Shown here in pieces: positions 1 to 11,039 of a DNA stretch of 64,000 nt. The notes beneath the pieces are model-generated. The model saw only the letters and a list, made by a program, of their open reading frames with translations. It ran no database searches and was not told where the DNA came from. Source of the DNA: Pterois miles. Lineage: Eukaryota > Chordata > Actinopteri > Perciformes > Scorpaenidae. Location: the NCBI GenBank assembly GCA_947000775.1, contig CAMQGK010000008.1:12278501-12342500 (forward strand). The letters are read 5' to 3'. Both the position numbers and the translations under genes were made by a program. Each line of letters begins with the position of its first letter. Within the stretch, counting starts at the first letter, position 1.

Positions 1-990
1 ATTTGGACCCAGCCATGCCTACCCATGTATGTCCTTCCTCGTCCAAGCTGACAATGCCAACTACCAGCAGCACCTGCTTCCTCCCAGCTCCTGCCTGAAC
101 AAACAAAAACACTTTCCTATCAGCATCGGGTTATGCTTGGCTTTTTCTTTTAAAAGAGAACAATGATAGCGCGTAGCAAATACGAGGCTGATAAAGAAAA
201 AACAATTTGCTGTACTAAAAAAGGTGTGCTAACTTCAAAGCTGGGTAAACCATGTGTGTTTATCCTCCAACGGTGCCAAGCAGCTCTTTGTCTATCTCGC
301 TGCCCCCAGGGTCCTGGCCCATATGCCTGCCTGGTCTGCAGGCCTGGTCACACAGGTCAGGACCCTGCCAGCCTCACTGGGACACAAAACTGTGTGTGTG
401 AAAGTGTGTGTGTGGATGTGAGAGTGTGTGTGCGTCCATCTGTTACAATCGAGGTGCGTCGTGTGACAGATCACCCCTGACCCCCGCCCCCTCTGGGGGG
501 GAGACTCTAGTTGCTCTAGTTACACACCACAGATGTAGAGTGTGTTCACATGTCTCTGAACATGTACACATCCATGTGCCTGCATCGGCCCCCATATCTG
601 GCTCTCAGTCCCCGACTACCGCCAATCATCAGCACCCCCCACCCCCCTCCCCTACTGTGCATTCTGAACCAGATGGGGTGCCAGGGTCACCTCTGACCCC
701 CCGCCACGCTGTGACTGATGGGACAGCACAGCCCCGTCACCCCCCTCTATTGTACCCTGATGGGCATCTGACACCACTCGGACTCATTTATTAAGAACAC
801 TACCGCCACGCACCTGAGCTTCTTAATAAGTCTGCCAATCAGGGTTACCCTATAGGCAGTGCGTTTCAATAACTCTTTGTTGTTGCAAATTTATCACAAA
901 AGTATAATCAGTCATTTGTCATGCAGCACCTGAGCTTTATAATAATGCTGACAATCAATGAATGAGGCATTAGAAAGCAGCTGACCTGTA
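1..990. other. Unassigned single-copy-looking DNA
   Basis: No coding exon, transposon end or second copy in the window was recognised. The stretch is moderately GC-rich up to about 780 and AT-rich after that. An imperfect TG-rich tract lies at 391-434. The open frames here are short, overlap on both strands and have no family resemblance, so I do not treat them as genes. Confidence 0.4.
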
Positions 991-991
991 G

Positions 992-2772
992 TTAAAGGGT
1001 CGATTCACCCAAATGACAAACATTTTCTCACTTACTTAGTGATATTATTGAGCCGCGCTGATAGTTTGGGTTTTATTTGCCTCAGATATTTGTCTCTGAG
1101 ATTTCCCAAAACCACAGGGTGGAGAAAATATTGCTGAAAGAATATGTTTATAATTTGATAGCAATGTCTCTTTCCAGAAAAGTGTCTTAATTACTCACTG
1201 ACAACCCACAGAGCCTCATATAAATTACTGTATTATTATATGGTGTAATACTTTTTCTAGTTATCTTACAACAAAGTCATACGTGCCATTTCATGGTCCA
1301 AAATAAATCCTCCCACTGACCCTCTTTTCTTTTCTTTCAGGAAGGACACAAAGGAAAAGGGGTCCCTTGACCTCTGAACTGATATGTGACTTAAAACTGT
1401 GAAGAACACAGTGGACTCTGTATCTTATTAGACAAAAGAGATGTTCACAAACTGCCTAATTTGCAGTTGAAAAAAAAGGTACTAAATTGAAATATATCTT
1501 ATCGCAATACTCAGCATATAAGATTGTATTGTGACTGAAGCACTGTGGTGATTCCCATCCCACGGCCCCTGTGATTCACATGTCCGTTGTTCCCACCAGC
1601 TGCATGTCAGCTGCGAGTTTGACTTTCATAATTGCCATTTCATTTCAGTATAAATGTCATTTATATTTATTATAGACAGAGGAAGCTTTCGAAACGTTTG
1701 GTAATTTGTAAATAATAGGAATATTTCACAATTAAAATCCCCTACTATATTCATTCACGGAGCCCTGCAAGTCACTGCATGTTCTACATCACTGTCCGTC
1801 ACATATTTCAGAATAAAAGCCTTGTGTTAATGAAGGAGTTCTGCCCACAGAAAAAAACTTGAACTTACTTTGAAATGAAAGTAGGAAGTGTTGATTTATA
1901 AATCAATCCTGACCTTTTTTCATGTCTGTGACATTTTCTACAGCTACAGACATGGAAAGTGTAGTTATGTTGCAGGTATGATGTCAATATACGGTCACGT
2001 TCACTGTCTAAACTTACATGTACAGGCTTTAGTTTGGTTCGCAGAGCTCCACAGGTATGGAATAATAACGATAACAATACAAAAATGTCTCTCTCTGGGT
2101 CTGCTATTAAAAAGAGCCTCAGGAAGCAGCAGCTACGAAAATGTGTTGAAGCTTGAATACCTGAAATGCCATTTAAATCATACTGTTATTCACTTGCCAT
2201 ATGTCTATATTTATTGTATCTTACCCATTTAATCAAAGTTCAGATTGATGGGATACTTTTTCGGGACCATTACCATGACTGTTAGTTTTTAGTGTCTTTG
2301 GTTAGATTTAGGTGTTTTATAGGAAGTAAGTGTCAATGCAACTTACTTGTTAGTATTCAAAATATGTGTTTATTATCTGCTCAGTGTCTGGGCCCCTGTT
2401 CTAAAGCCTCAGATAGCTTATCAGGATGTCCCATTTCACATATTTCCATTATGTCTTATGACTGTACTTTTATTGTACCTGTGTTGTGAATATAGTGAAA
2501 CTGAACAAATTGTTTTATAGGGACTATTTCCTCAGTAGAAAGTAGTTCCTATGAAAATAGGTGAGTGAATGTCGATAGATTATCCAGAGCAACTGGGACA
2601 TTTGAAAAGTGTTGCTTATGAATTTCTTTAAAAGTTAAAACTTTATTCACCTCTACTGGGTGTATATTAGAGGTGTGTATCTCAAAACCACATCACATAA
2701 AACTAAAATTAACTGCATACCTTTAGAAGTGAAAATATGTCATTTCATAATTTCAGTGAATTGACCCTTTAA
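992..2772. mobile_element. Non-autonomous DNA transposon bounded by TTAA
   Basis: The left end reads TTAA then AGGGTCGATTCAC (992-1008). The right end, read on the minus strand, is TTAA then AGGGTCAATTCAC (2772 back to 2756). That is a 13-bp inverted repeat with one mismatch and TTAA on both outer edges. TTAA duplication is the hallmark of the piggyBac superfamily, but those ends usually start with C runs, so the superfamily is uncertain. The 1.8-kb interior has no transposase-like frame; the longest frame (1888-2232) is unremarkable. Confidence 0.6.
1320..1342 (+). other. Splice-acceptor-like polypyrimidine tract
   Basis: A pyrimidine run ends in TTTCTTTCAG at about 1340 and is followed by GAAGGACAC. 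The next frame closes after nine codons. An AATAAAA signal lies near 1812. This could be the start of an untranslated terminal exon, but it sits inside the TTAA-bounded element and such tracts are common by chance. Confidence 0.12.
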
Positions 2773-2829
2773 CCCTCGCTAGAGTATTCATTCTTCTTGC
2801 AGCAGAAAGCTACGGCTTTGACAGTCTGC

Positions 2830-2876
2830 GTCATTGCGTTGTACGCTCGTGATGACGTCATTACGTTACATTACGT
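2830..2876. promoter_or_regulatory. CRE/ATF-like motif cluster
   Basis: A perfect palindromic CRE, TGACGTCA, lies at 2853-2860. It is flanked by TGCGTCATTGCG upstream and by ATTACGTTACATTACGTGC downstream, which adds CRE or C/EBP-like half sites within about 45 bp. The cluster lies just outside the right end of the TTAA-bounded element. Occupancy is not known. Confidence 0.3.
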
Positions 2877-3456
2877 GCAGCACAAAACGTGGGGAAATGT
2901 GCGGTGGTGCCAACGTATTTCCCCGTGGGAGATCATTAGCGTCATGTTGTTCGCTTGTGATGACTCAAGTAACCCAAAACACCTCTGCTCTTGCACTCGA
3001 TCAGCTCATAAAATGAGCATATCTCAAAAACAAAAAATTGCATAGTTCAAATCACTTATGGAGTGTTGCCACATACATTATGACATATTGTCTTCATGTT
3101 TCTACAGATATAAATCTTTTGGTCCTATATGTTTTGTGTGTTTTAGTAACATTTTATGCAACCTTTTAGCTGAGGCTGTACAGATTTTATGGATATAAAG
3201 ATACTCCAAGAAATTACATCACAATAAGCAAAAATATCAACATTAGCACTAGTGGACCACTTCCTTTGCAGAGTTCAAAGGGTTAAACACCCCCTGTCCA
3301 TTTTCTATGGTATGTTTCCACATCTACCACCTTCCTGTACACTCACAACACGGCCAGCTATGTGTAAAGGCGCCCTCATGACAGCTCCTACCAAACATAA
3401 ATACATTTTAATCAAAGGAATGCACTTCAGTCTGCCTTTGATAATTCATCCACGCT

Positions 3457-3720
3457 TTTTTTTTTTTTTAAATCCATGTGTCTTCATGTGTCCGTCTCGT
3501 GAACTCTTGGCGGGATGAGAAGCGCCGCTATTTCTGTCGTGTAAAGCGTACATCGAGGCCATCAGGAGGAGGTGGGTGTTTGTCTCACAGAATAGGGAAT
3601 GCCTCATGCTAACGCTCCGACACAAATTAGCATACAGGCTCAGCCGTGGCTGCTGTAAATCCATTTGTCTCCATGCAGATCTGTAATAAACACCATCTTT
3701 GGTTATGAGAACTATTTTTT
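3457..3720. other. T-run followed by repeat-free enhancer-like block
   Basis: A run of T near 3457-3469 is followed by about 220 bp of mixed composition with no simple repeats and no copy elsewhere in the window. It contains short AT-rich homeodomain-like words (AATTAGCATA, CTGTAATAAA). I cannot measure conservation; the label rests only on complexity and freedom from repeats. Confidence 0.22.
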
Positions 3721-4250
3721 TCCCTTTTGATGATTGCTTTTTTTTCCCCCAATATGGGGAAATACATCTCACTGTGTTATGTGATTGCTACAGCACGCAG
3801 CAATATAAAGTGTAATGTGTGGGTTTTTTTTGGTGGGGGGGTTGATCCCTATCAGTGTGCTGGTGAGATTGAAATCACAATATGGTTGCATGGGCCCAGT
3901 GGCGTGCAAATCTCTTTAGGCCAGAGGTGTTAAGCCAAAAAAGTTATTTCCTCCAAAATGCCACAGAGGGTTGAACGGGTCAATCTCCTTCCCTAACAGA
4001 AAAATGATTATCTCTGACTTTTGAGAAAGAGATTACAGTTCACATCCATTACAACAGTGTAATTTCTAAAAAATGTATTACCTTCCATGTGGACATATCC
4101 AGTACAGTGTGTGCTTAGTTTTTGTTTTATGGTTATCTTGAATGGTTGCAGTGATATTATAGAGAGCAAACAGAAAATAACAGGAACGGACGAGATAAGA
4201 CAAACTGAATGTGGCGCATAATGTGTGGGAAGCAGCAAAAGCATGACCAG

Positions 4251-4570
4251 GGCTGTTTCTGAAACCGCCTACTACATACTACTGGGGAACGCAGTATGTA
4301 GTATGTACTGTACACTGCACACAGCGTTCCTCAGTAGTATGCAGTATGGATTCATTTTGTAGTTTCACTGGTGTCCGATTTTGGAAAAACATAAGTAAAC
4401 AGCACAAATGTGACCATTCCAGCGCTTTGCATTGTGGGATACAGTAGGTTAGACTGGTACGACGCATACTGGAGATTTTCTCCAAATCAATACAGTATCT
4501 GGGTATTTTTGGCTTGCTGTCGATTTTCCTTTTGTTCGCATACTGCATTCTACATTTTGGCCAAAACGGT
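4251..4570. repeat. Palindrome-rich dispersed fish repeat
   Basis: The block begins GGCTGTTTCTGAAACCGCC and contains several inverted copies of ACTACATACTACT / AGTAGTATGCAGTATG at 4270-4350. It ends with GCATACTGCATTCTACATTT near 4537-4556. I recall similar sequence as a short non-autonomous DNA transposon in fish, including the internal GCATTGTGGGATAC. The ends are not sharply defined and no target duplication was found. Confidence 0.5.
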
Positions 4571-4629
4571 CCGCTAAGAAAAGTCTTTACAGTCTGCTCT
4601 TAATTTGTCTTATTTTGAAGACAGTAGGT

Positions 4630-4915
4630 TACAAATCAAGTTTTGCGCTGGACTGAAAGCTCTGGGGAAGCTCTAAATGAAAACAAGCCAAAAAGCTATT
4701 TGCCATCTGCAATTCATATCCTTTGGGAAAATGTGCATATGTAACAGTGAAATAACTGAGGAAAAGCCATTTGGGGCTTTAAAGGTCAAATGTTGACAGT
4801 GAAGTGCTGCCCGTACTCAAATGAGGCCCCCGGGGCCATGTTTTGAAGTGAGCGTTTAAAATGAGGACAGTGAATAGCACAACCAGTCACCTCTCACATT
4901 CTGAAGGTCACATTA
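4630..4915. other. Repeat-free enhancer-like block
   Basis: About 285 bp of high-complexity DNA between the palindromic repeat and a Tc1-type end. An octamer-like ATGTGCATATG lies near 4731. No reading frame or second copy was noted. It is a conserved-element candidate only; alignment to other fish is needed to confirm it. Confidence 0.2.
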
Positions 4916-4977
4916 TTTTAAAAAAAAAAGGCCACCCTGTCCCAGAATGAAGGGCTTTCAGGACCACATGCCACATA

Positions 4978-5098
4978 CAGTTGCAAGAAAAGTATGTGAA
5001 CTCTTTAGGATTACTTGGATTTCTACATAAATTGGACATAAAATGTGTTCTGATCTTCATCTAAGTCACAACAACAGACAAACACAGTCTGCTTCAAT
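4978..5098 (+). mobile_element. Tc1-like terminal fragment
   Basis: After a TA dinucleotide (4976-4977) the sequence CAGTTGCAAGAAAAGTATGT begins. It continues through a stretch I recognise as the end of a Tc1-type transposon widespread in fish. TA plus CAGT is the expected Tc1 boundary. The matching opposite terminal repeat was not found in the window, so this is an orphan end of about 120 bp. Confidence 0.6.
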
Positions 5099-5103
5099 AA
5101 GTT

Positions 5104-5123
5104 AATAATAATAATAATAATAA
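5104..5123. repeat. (AAT)n microsatellite
   Basis: About seven tandem AAT/ATA units directly follow the Tc1-like terminal fragment. Confidence 0.9.
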
Positions 5124-5170
5124 GTTTTTATGTATACCTGCCTGTCTGTCTGCTGATTCCAGGCTATAGA

Positions 5171-5369
5171 CATCCTATAATAGATCATAGAGTGATACTA
5201 CGAATAATACAGGAAAGCACTTTAAGTATCACCACTACATACAAACAACTTAACCCTATAGTGTTCCAGTTGGCATATTATTGGAGTATTATAGGCCTAC
5301 TATAGAAGATGCATAACCCAAGATTATGACTGACACAGTATAACATGCTTAAAGAAATAATTAAATAGG
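5171..5369 (+). repeat. Dispersed repeat, copy 1 of 2
   Basis: The copy near 43.6-43.9 kb has the same order of words: GTTCCAGT.GGCATATTATT, then TATAGGCCTACTATAGAAGA, then ACAGTATAACATGCTTAAA. The two are in the same orientation and differ by small indels. No coding frame or terminal repeat was found, so the element class is unknown. Confidence 0.65.
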
Positions 5370-5472
5370 AATAAGACACCAGCTGACACACATGCCAACA
5401 TGTGAATAAGGGGAGTAAAGGCACTTATTTTTTTCCCACTTGAATCACTGATCCTGATACAGGGGTGACGCT

Positions 5473-5856
5473 GGATCAGACAATACGGGCCAGCCTTTGC
5501 TCCACACGTGCATCAGTGAGCCTTGGCCGCCCAGGAAGCTGTCGTCGATTCACCGGTTTTCCTTCCTTGGACCACTTTTGGTAGGACCACTGCAGACCGG
5601 GAACATCCCACAAAAGCTGCAGTTTGGAGATGCTCTGACCCGGTGGTCTAGCCATCCCACTTTGACCCTTGTCAAAGTCACTCACATCCTTATGCTTGCC
5701 CATTTTTTCTGCTTCCATCACGTCAACTTCAAGGACAAAATGTTAACTTGCTGCTCAATATATCCCACCCACTGCCAGGTGCTATTGTAACAAGATAATC
5801 AATGTCATTCACTTTACCTGTCCGTGGTCATTATGTTGTTAATGTTATGGCTGATC
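5473..5856 (-). pseudogene. Tc1/mariner transposase relic (N-terminal part)
   Basis: Read on the minus strand, the fragment starts at GATCAGCCATAACATTAAC (5856 downward), which I recognise as the outer end of a common fish Tc1 element. It runs through the leader and then an 81-codon open frame (5721-5476). The frame contains MGKHKDVSDFDKGQSGMARP, a weakened helix-turn-helix region, SYQKWSKEGKPVNRRQ and GRPRLTDARVEQRLARIV. These correspond to the paired-like DNA-binding half of Tc1 transposase. The frame ends at the fragment edge, and the catalytic DDE part is missing altogether. A full transposase is about 340 residues, so this copy is dead. The homology call is from family knowledge. Confidence 0.85.
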
Positions 5857-6046
5857 TATACTTGTATAGTAAACTATAGGTATCGTATAAATAACTCCTC
5901 ATTTAAACCTCATGAATCAGCTGTTATTTTTCAATGTGGAGCTTTCAGTTCAGCTCAAAACTGCTGCATCACCCGCAGCCTGTGAGGACACGGTGTCATG
6001 GACCTAACACCTAAAAACAGGTATTCGAATTGTTTAAACCTGTGTG

Positions 6047-6061
6047 TTTTTTTTTTTTTTT
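6047..6061. repeat. Poly(T) run
   Basis: Fifteen consecutive T. It could be the tail of a minus-strand retroposon, but no SINE or LINE body was recognised next to it. Confidence 0.8.
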
Positions 6062-6419
6062 AGAATGAATAATCAAATATCATTTTTGGCCAATTTGACA
6101 GCCCTGTTTCTTACACCCCTATATGTTCTATATTTCAGCATGTTTTATGTGTTAGAGGTGAACATAATCCTCAAAATATGAATAAAATTGGATGAATGTA
6201 ATAATCCAGTTTCTTTCCATATTTCCATAGTTTGATTTTGCCTAATTTGCACTAGCAGACCTGGGAGCCTGGTATGATTTAGTACACTAATCCACGTCTA
6301 TGCTTCGTGTGTTGCCTTTCCACCAGAAAAACAAAGTGAGTTAGAGTGAGAGTGTTTCACTCTAATTTAACCCTGAGGATCATCTCTACAGACGGCAGAC
6401 ATAATGCGTCTTCACACTG

Positions 6420-6850
6420 AGCAGCGAGATGAGCCTGAATTTGCACCCAAATTACTATCAAGCTTTCATAGGAAATTTCCACAGCAGCCTCCATAAATCT
6501 CTAAACCAAAAGAAAAAGAAAAAAACACTTATGGAAAATAAAATGGCCCAAATTAATGAGATGCAGAACCAGACTGGAAAATTTATCAAACGATCACATT
6601 GTAAAAATTCCATCATGAATTATCATATTGTGCCAGATTACAAACACGGCAGATCCGTATGGGATTAAGAACACAGACGACTGGTGCAATTATTACAAGT
6701 CCCAGGGTAGCCCAAGGTGATGCAACTTCTGTGCAAAAACAGCAAATTATTATGATGCTAAACAGATGACTAATTCCAAACAGATTAGTTTTAATGCCAT
6801 GATTTATTTTTTTATTTTTTTATTTTATCTACAGTCATAATTAACCTTTA
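6420..6850. other. AT-rich repeat-free block, enhancer-like
   Basis: About 430 bp with no recognised transposon and no second copy. AT-rich words include ATGAATTATCATATTG, GGTGCAATTATTACA, ACTAATTCCAAACAGATTAG and GTCATAATTAACC. The inverted pair CTAATTC / GATTAG near 6770-6790 could serve homeodomain proteins. It is a candidate conserved element only. Confidence 0.25.
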
Positions 6851-7992
6851 TTCAGGTTGTGTTAAATGACTGCAACTCTAATCTCGTAATCAAACGCCTT
6901 CGGTGATGCAAGAAAATCGTTGCCTCGGTGACAATCAACGTCATTGTTTCATGTGGGCTGATACGGATCTTAAGACTCGACTTTGAGAAAACTCCTGAAT
7001 GATGAATAGGTTGGAGGGTAGTTGTTGAAGCACGGTGACGGGAAGGCAGTTCGTTGAGGTTAATAACTGGAGAATGATACAACAAAATGTAACACCACTT
7101 TCCTTTACCGTAAACCTAAAGCACCAGAGGGTCTTCCACCTGTTTAATTACTTCATCCCTGAGTTGTTTTTGCTTAAGATAACTAACTACCTTCCTAAAT
7201 GTTTGCTCAGTGCAACAGGGACACACAATTAAAGCAAGCATTGGCTTCCCTGTATGTACAGCTCTGGATGACCTTCACAATATGTGTCTCACTCAATAAA
7301 CCAGTGGCTGTAATCATTGTTAGATAGCACTGCATTGATTTGTAAGTGTTGCTTGTAAGCACAGAAAGCATTTACAAACGGTGCCAGATAGAAAGAGCTG
7401 TCCGCCTCTGGCCAATTCATTACCCTGTGTCACACGTCATCAATCCTGACATACAAACTGGTTTACAAACAAGCTGTGGTGCGTCATGTAGCATAGCGCA
7501 TAATGAAATATTGAACGTGACTTAGTGAGACTGTCAATTTTATTGCACGCTACTGTAGTAGGGCATTAGCCAGTTTTACCCTTTGCTACTTGTGACCTTA
7601 TTGGTAAATAAGCTGGAAGCCATGATGTGTTGGGATTCAAGTAGTGTGGAGGTTTATAGTGTTGTCTAGTGGTGATAATGCCATTCACACTCTGGTGGCA
7701 CTAAATAGAGAGGCCTGCCCATAGCAAGAATGTAGGGATGGTAATCATAGGTTGCGGACAAATCCTGTGGCTTTTCCTTGACCCCGATGGAAAACGTCAT
7801 GAGGTCAAGGAAAGATGTGAAGGAGAACTTATAAGGACTTTGGAAAACAACCGCAGAGCTAAGACAACCTGACTGCACTACACTAGGCTATGGTAGATGC
7901 AGATGCTGCGGCAACTTTAGTCTCTGAAGAAGAATTTTTTTCAAATTATCCACAGATCCATATCCACAAATGGTGCGTCACTTAACGTGTCG

Positions 7993-8336
7993 CTGCCCCT
8001 CCGCTCACTCCTCCCAAGACCTGGTAACATGAGCCACCGAGGGCGAAACCGTGGTGACACCATCCTTACCATTATAAAACTACTTTAGGAGCGACGGAAG
8101 CCAGACAAGCGTGTCGGAGAACTACGGTGGCCTTCAGGTACCCAGAAAACATGAAAGGCTCTCTCTGGATCCAGTGTTTGGTTTGTCCATTCTGGGCTAC
8201 TGCAGGACTCGCTCCCTATATAGATATGAAGGGCTTGCTCTAATTCTAGTTTCAGGTGATTATACACTAATGAAAACATGTGACTATTACATTTCTGCTA
8301 ATAGATCCTGCCAAATGTTACACACTGTTGCTTTAA
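7993..8336 (+). mobile_element. Degenerate non-autonomous DNA element, copy 1 of 2
   Basis: It shares ordered segments with 45424-45885: CCTCCGCTCACTCCTCCC, AGAACTA.GGTGGC.TTCAGGTA, GTCCATTCT.GG.TACTG, CCCTATATAGATAT.AAGGGC and GATTATACACTAATGAAAAC. The right end, ACACACTGTTGCTTTAA, corresponds to the terminal motif of this fish family. No transposase is present, and the open frame on this stretch is incidental. Confidence 0.65.
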
Positions 8337-8860
8337 CTCAAATCATTCATGTGCATATGTCTCACGATGCCACTAGCATGGCTGTGGACTGTTAGTCTTA
8401 ACATCAAGGAGACAAGCTGGAAACTACAGTTTGGACTGATACTCCTATCAAGCTGTTTCTTCATGTTTTCATAACTGGTGTCAAACTGCCAAATAAAAGC
8501 AAGCACAGGCAGGTCCATCAACACAAGCCAACATCTCCGATTTATTGGGATGATGGATTACTAAAATTCCGTCCAATAAAGCTTCCTTGTTTTCCGCAGG
8601 AGAGACGGGTTCTCGCTGTGCCTGAGCAAAGGACAACAGTCTGTGGGTTTACTCGGATGCACTGGTTTAGATGAAATGATGGTTTTCAAACTGCAGCATA
8701 CTGGTAATGAGGCATTGTCGAAAAACAAATACAGCAAAGCGAACTTTCCTACTGCGGTCTGGACTGCAGCAAACTGTAGGTGAGATGTTATTACCCACAC
8801 TGTTTATTCCAAAGAGCACTAAATCCGACATGTAGCGCGGCAGACATTTCTGCTCCTGGT
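8337..8860. other. Unassigned DNA
   Basis: No exon, transposon end or notable repeat was recognised. The short open frames at 8333-8524 and 8561-8800 show no family motif. Confidence 0.35.
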
Positions 8861-9200
8861 ACTCTCCTCGCTGAGTACAATGAAATAAACATTTATGCTT
8901 ATAGCTGATGCAATTTCCAAGTGAGGGACAGCCAGTGGCTCAAGAGCAATAACAGCTCATGCTGATGATACAGCCTGTAGTCAATGAGATGGAGAAGCAG
9001 CCGGCCGGGACACTGATTTGACTCATTGTTTGTATTGTAAGACTTGCTGGGAAATGTCCACTCTGAGGCTTCTTCTCATTCTGTGGCCTTAAAATCATTG
9101 TTTGTCAGTGTTAGTCATCCCCTCGCCCTGCTTCCCTCGTACCTTTCCGTGGTCGCCTCGTTCGCTATTTTCCTCACAGGCGACCCCTGAAGTCCTCTTG
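8860..9200. other. Repeat-free enhancer-like block
   Basis: High-complexity DNA with E-box-like and homeodomain-like words (AACAGCTCATGCTGATGATA, AAAATCATTGTTTGTC). It has no simple repeats and no second copy. It merges at about 9.3 kb into a purine/pyrimidine-skewed stretch. The function is inferred only from complexity. Confidence 0.22.
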
Positions 9201-9299
9201 ATCCCAAACAAAAGGTAGAGCTCTTGAATTGGCTTCAGGGGGAGAAAAGACTAAGAGAAAGTAATGTATCTGTTTCTATCCAGGCAGCCAGTGGGAACA

Positions 9300-9680
9300 A
9301 ATATTGACATGTAATTCTTTTTTCTCTCTCTCCTCTCTGTCTGTGGCCAAACCTTCACTTCCATTACAGCTGTGAGGGAGAGTGGGAGGGAGAGTCGGTG
9401 TCACCGGGGAGACCGACATGAATGATATATTTCTTCGTTCCTTTTTCTCCCGCTTTTTCCCCTCGCTCCTTCTCTCCTCTTATTCTTTTTTTTTTCGCGA
9501 GGCCGCCTCGGCTTTTGCGTCCTGTTGTCGATCTCTCCGGTGAGAAAGCAAAGCCCTTTCCAGCAAGGTAAATAACCATTAGCGGGTGAGTGAGTGGGAA
9601 AGAGGGGAGATGGCGAGGCAGAGAAAGACAAGGGGAAGAGATGAAACTCTGAGAAGGTCATTTGTTGCTTTTTCAATATC
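9300..9680. repeat. Purine/pyrimidine strand-skewed stretch
   Basis: A pyrimidine run at 9318-9345, a purine run at 9371-9396, a pyrimidine-rich run at 9430-9495 and a purine-rich run at 9596-9650 follow one another. The open frames on this DNA (Lys/Arg/Glu-rich one way, Ser/Pro/Leu-rich the other) are composition artefacts. Confidence 0.5.
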
Positions 9681-9989
9681 CTAGAGCCCCCTTGTACCAC
9701 CTTTTATTTCATCCAAGTGCCTATTTGTCTTCGCCCGAATTGTGTCTTGACTAGAGCAGGACAGCTAGGGCCTTTTACTATTCACAACTTGCAATATAAG
9801 AACACAATGGCTGCTTTTCACCAGGTTGAAAGATTTCTCATTACATCTCTTTATTTATCTTGCCGGCACAGACAGTGGGATGAGAGAAAAACATGGACAG
9901 TGATGTGAAGAGAAAATAAGTGATTTATTTTATTATTTAAGCACAATATCCTGTTAGAGGAGGTTCAGTATTTTGCTGTGGGTGGTGGT

Positions 9990-10320
9990 GATGGCGCTCT
10001 GATCTGCCCATCACACATTGGACACATACTATTGATCACAGATGCTGCTGGTTGCCTTGGTTGCTTTGACTCGGTTCGCCCTCTGTCTTGCCGTCTGCCT
10101 TTCTTCCACTCTGTGTATGCATCTCCGTTTCTTCCCTCCATCCTTCTGCGTCTCCCAAGCGCCCCACTCGTCTTCCATCCATCTGCCGCCCCTCTCTGCA
10201 TCCCCTTCTGCAACCCCTTCTGCTTCCATCCCTCTAACTCCGTCTCGTTGTCTATGGTAGCGCTCTCTCCTGTCAGACATCTCCTCCTTCCACCTCCTCT
10301 TCCTGAGTCTTCCTAAGTGT
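9990..10320. repeat. Pyrimidine-rich low-complexity stretch
   Basis: The plus strand is strongly C/T-rich, with degenerate TCC, TCTGC and CATCC words. Overlapping open frames on both strands here are compositional. Near 10051 the sequence GTTGCCTTGGTTGC is one half of an RFX X-box followed by an imperfect second half. Confidence 0.5.
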
Positions 10321-10389
10321 CCTTAGGAAACACTTGTAGACGAGGCGGGGGGAGGGTGTGGGGGCTCATATACTTGGAGGTTATGAGGA

Positions 10390-10690
10390 GAAACGGTGAA
10401 TCAAGTTCAGGGCTGTCCAAGTGTTTGCACCGGCATCCGAGCACCCTCGCTCGTTTGTGGATTTCATGAATAATTGATTAAATAATGGAAAATGTAATGA
10501 GGGAGATGTTTTAAAATTCAAATTCAAATCAAACAACTAGCCGAGGCATCCGCCCGCTCTTCAATAAGCAGATCCGCCCGGTGATTGGCTGCAGGACAGG
10601 GGTCCGTGCGACTACGGTGTTCACCGGGGCGTAGAGGGAGGAGATTAATTTGATATTTTGTGGGAGTTGCGAGCACACAGGTGAGTTTGT
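10390..10690. promoter_or_regulatory. Enhancer-like block with clustered homeodomain motifs
   Basis: This is the most enhancer-like repeat-free stretch in the window. Within 10464-10540 lie CATGAATAATTGATTAAATA, AATGTAATGAGGG and the direct repeat AAATTCAAATTCAAATCAAA, followed at 10646-10656 by GATTAATTTGA. These give several TAAT/ATTA cores, a TGATTAAAT PBX/HOX-like site and SOX/TCF-like TCAAA words. A CCGGTGATTGGCTG near 10579 holds an inverted CCAAT box. No reading frame crosses the AT-rich core. The regulatory role is inferred; conservation is not visible from one sequence. Confidence 0.4.
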
Positions 10691-11039
10691 GTGTCCACAA
10701 AACTTCCAAGTTCGACCGAGTCAGCTTTGACATTTGCGTCTGCGCTGCTTCGTCTTCAAGAGCCACTCTTCCCCTCTTCCTATAGCTCTCCCATGATGTA
10801 TGTGTTTACGATCAGTGTATCGTCAGCATGCGAGGGACAAACTTTGCTCTTTGTCTGGAAAAATGGATTTGTTCATACAGAGCCTTAGTGTATGTGCTCT
10901 CATGTACCAGGCATGTCCATTAATGTCACGCTCCAGCGGCGGTGAGCGTGTGACATGACGGATCAGACGCTGGCGTTGCGGGGGAAGAGAAGCCATATTA
11001 GGAAGCGGCGGCGTATGGAGAGTGCGTGTCACATCCGTG

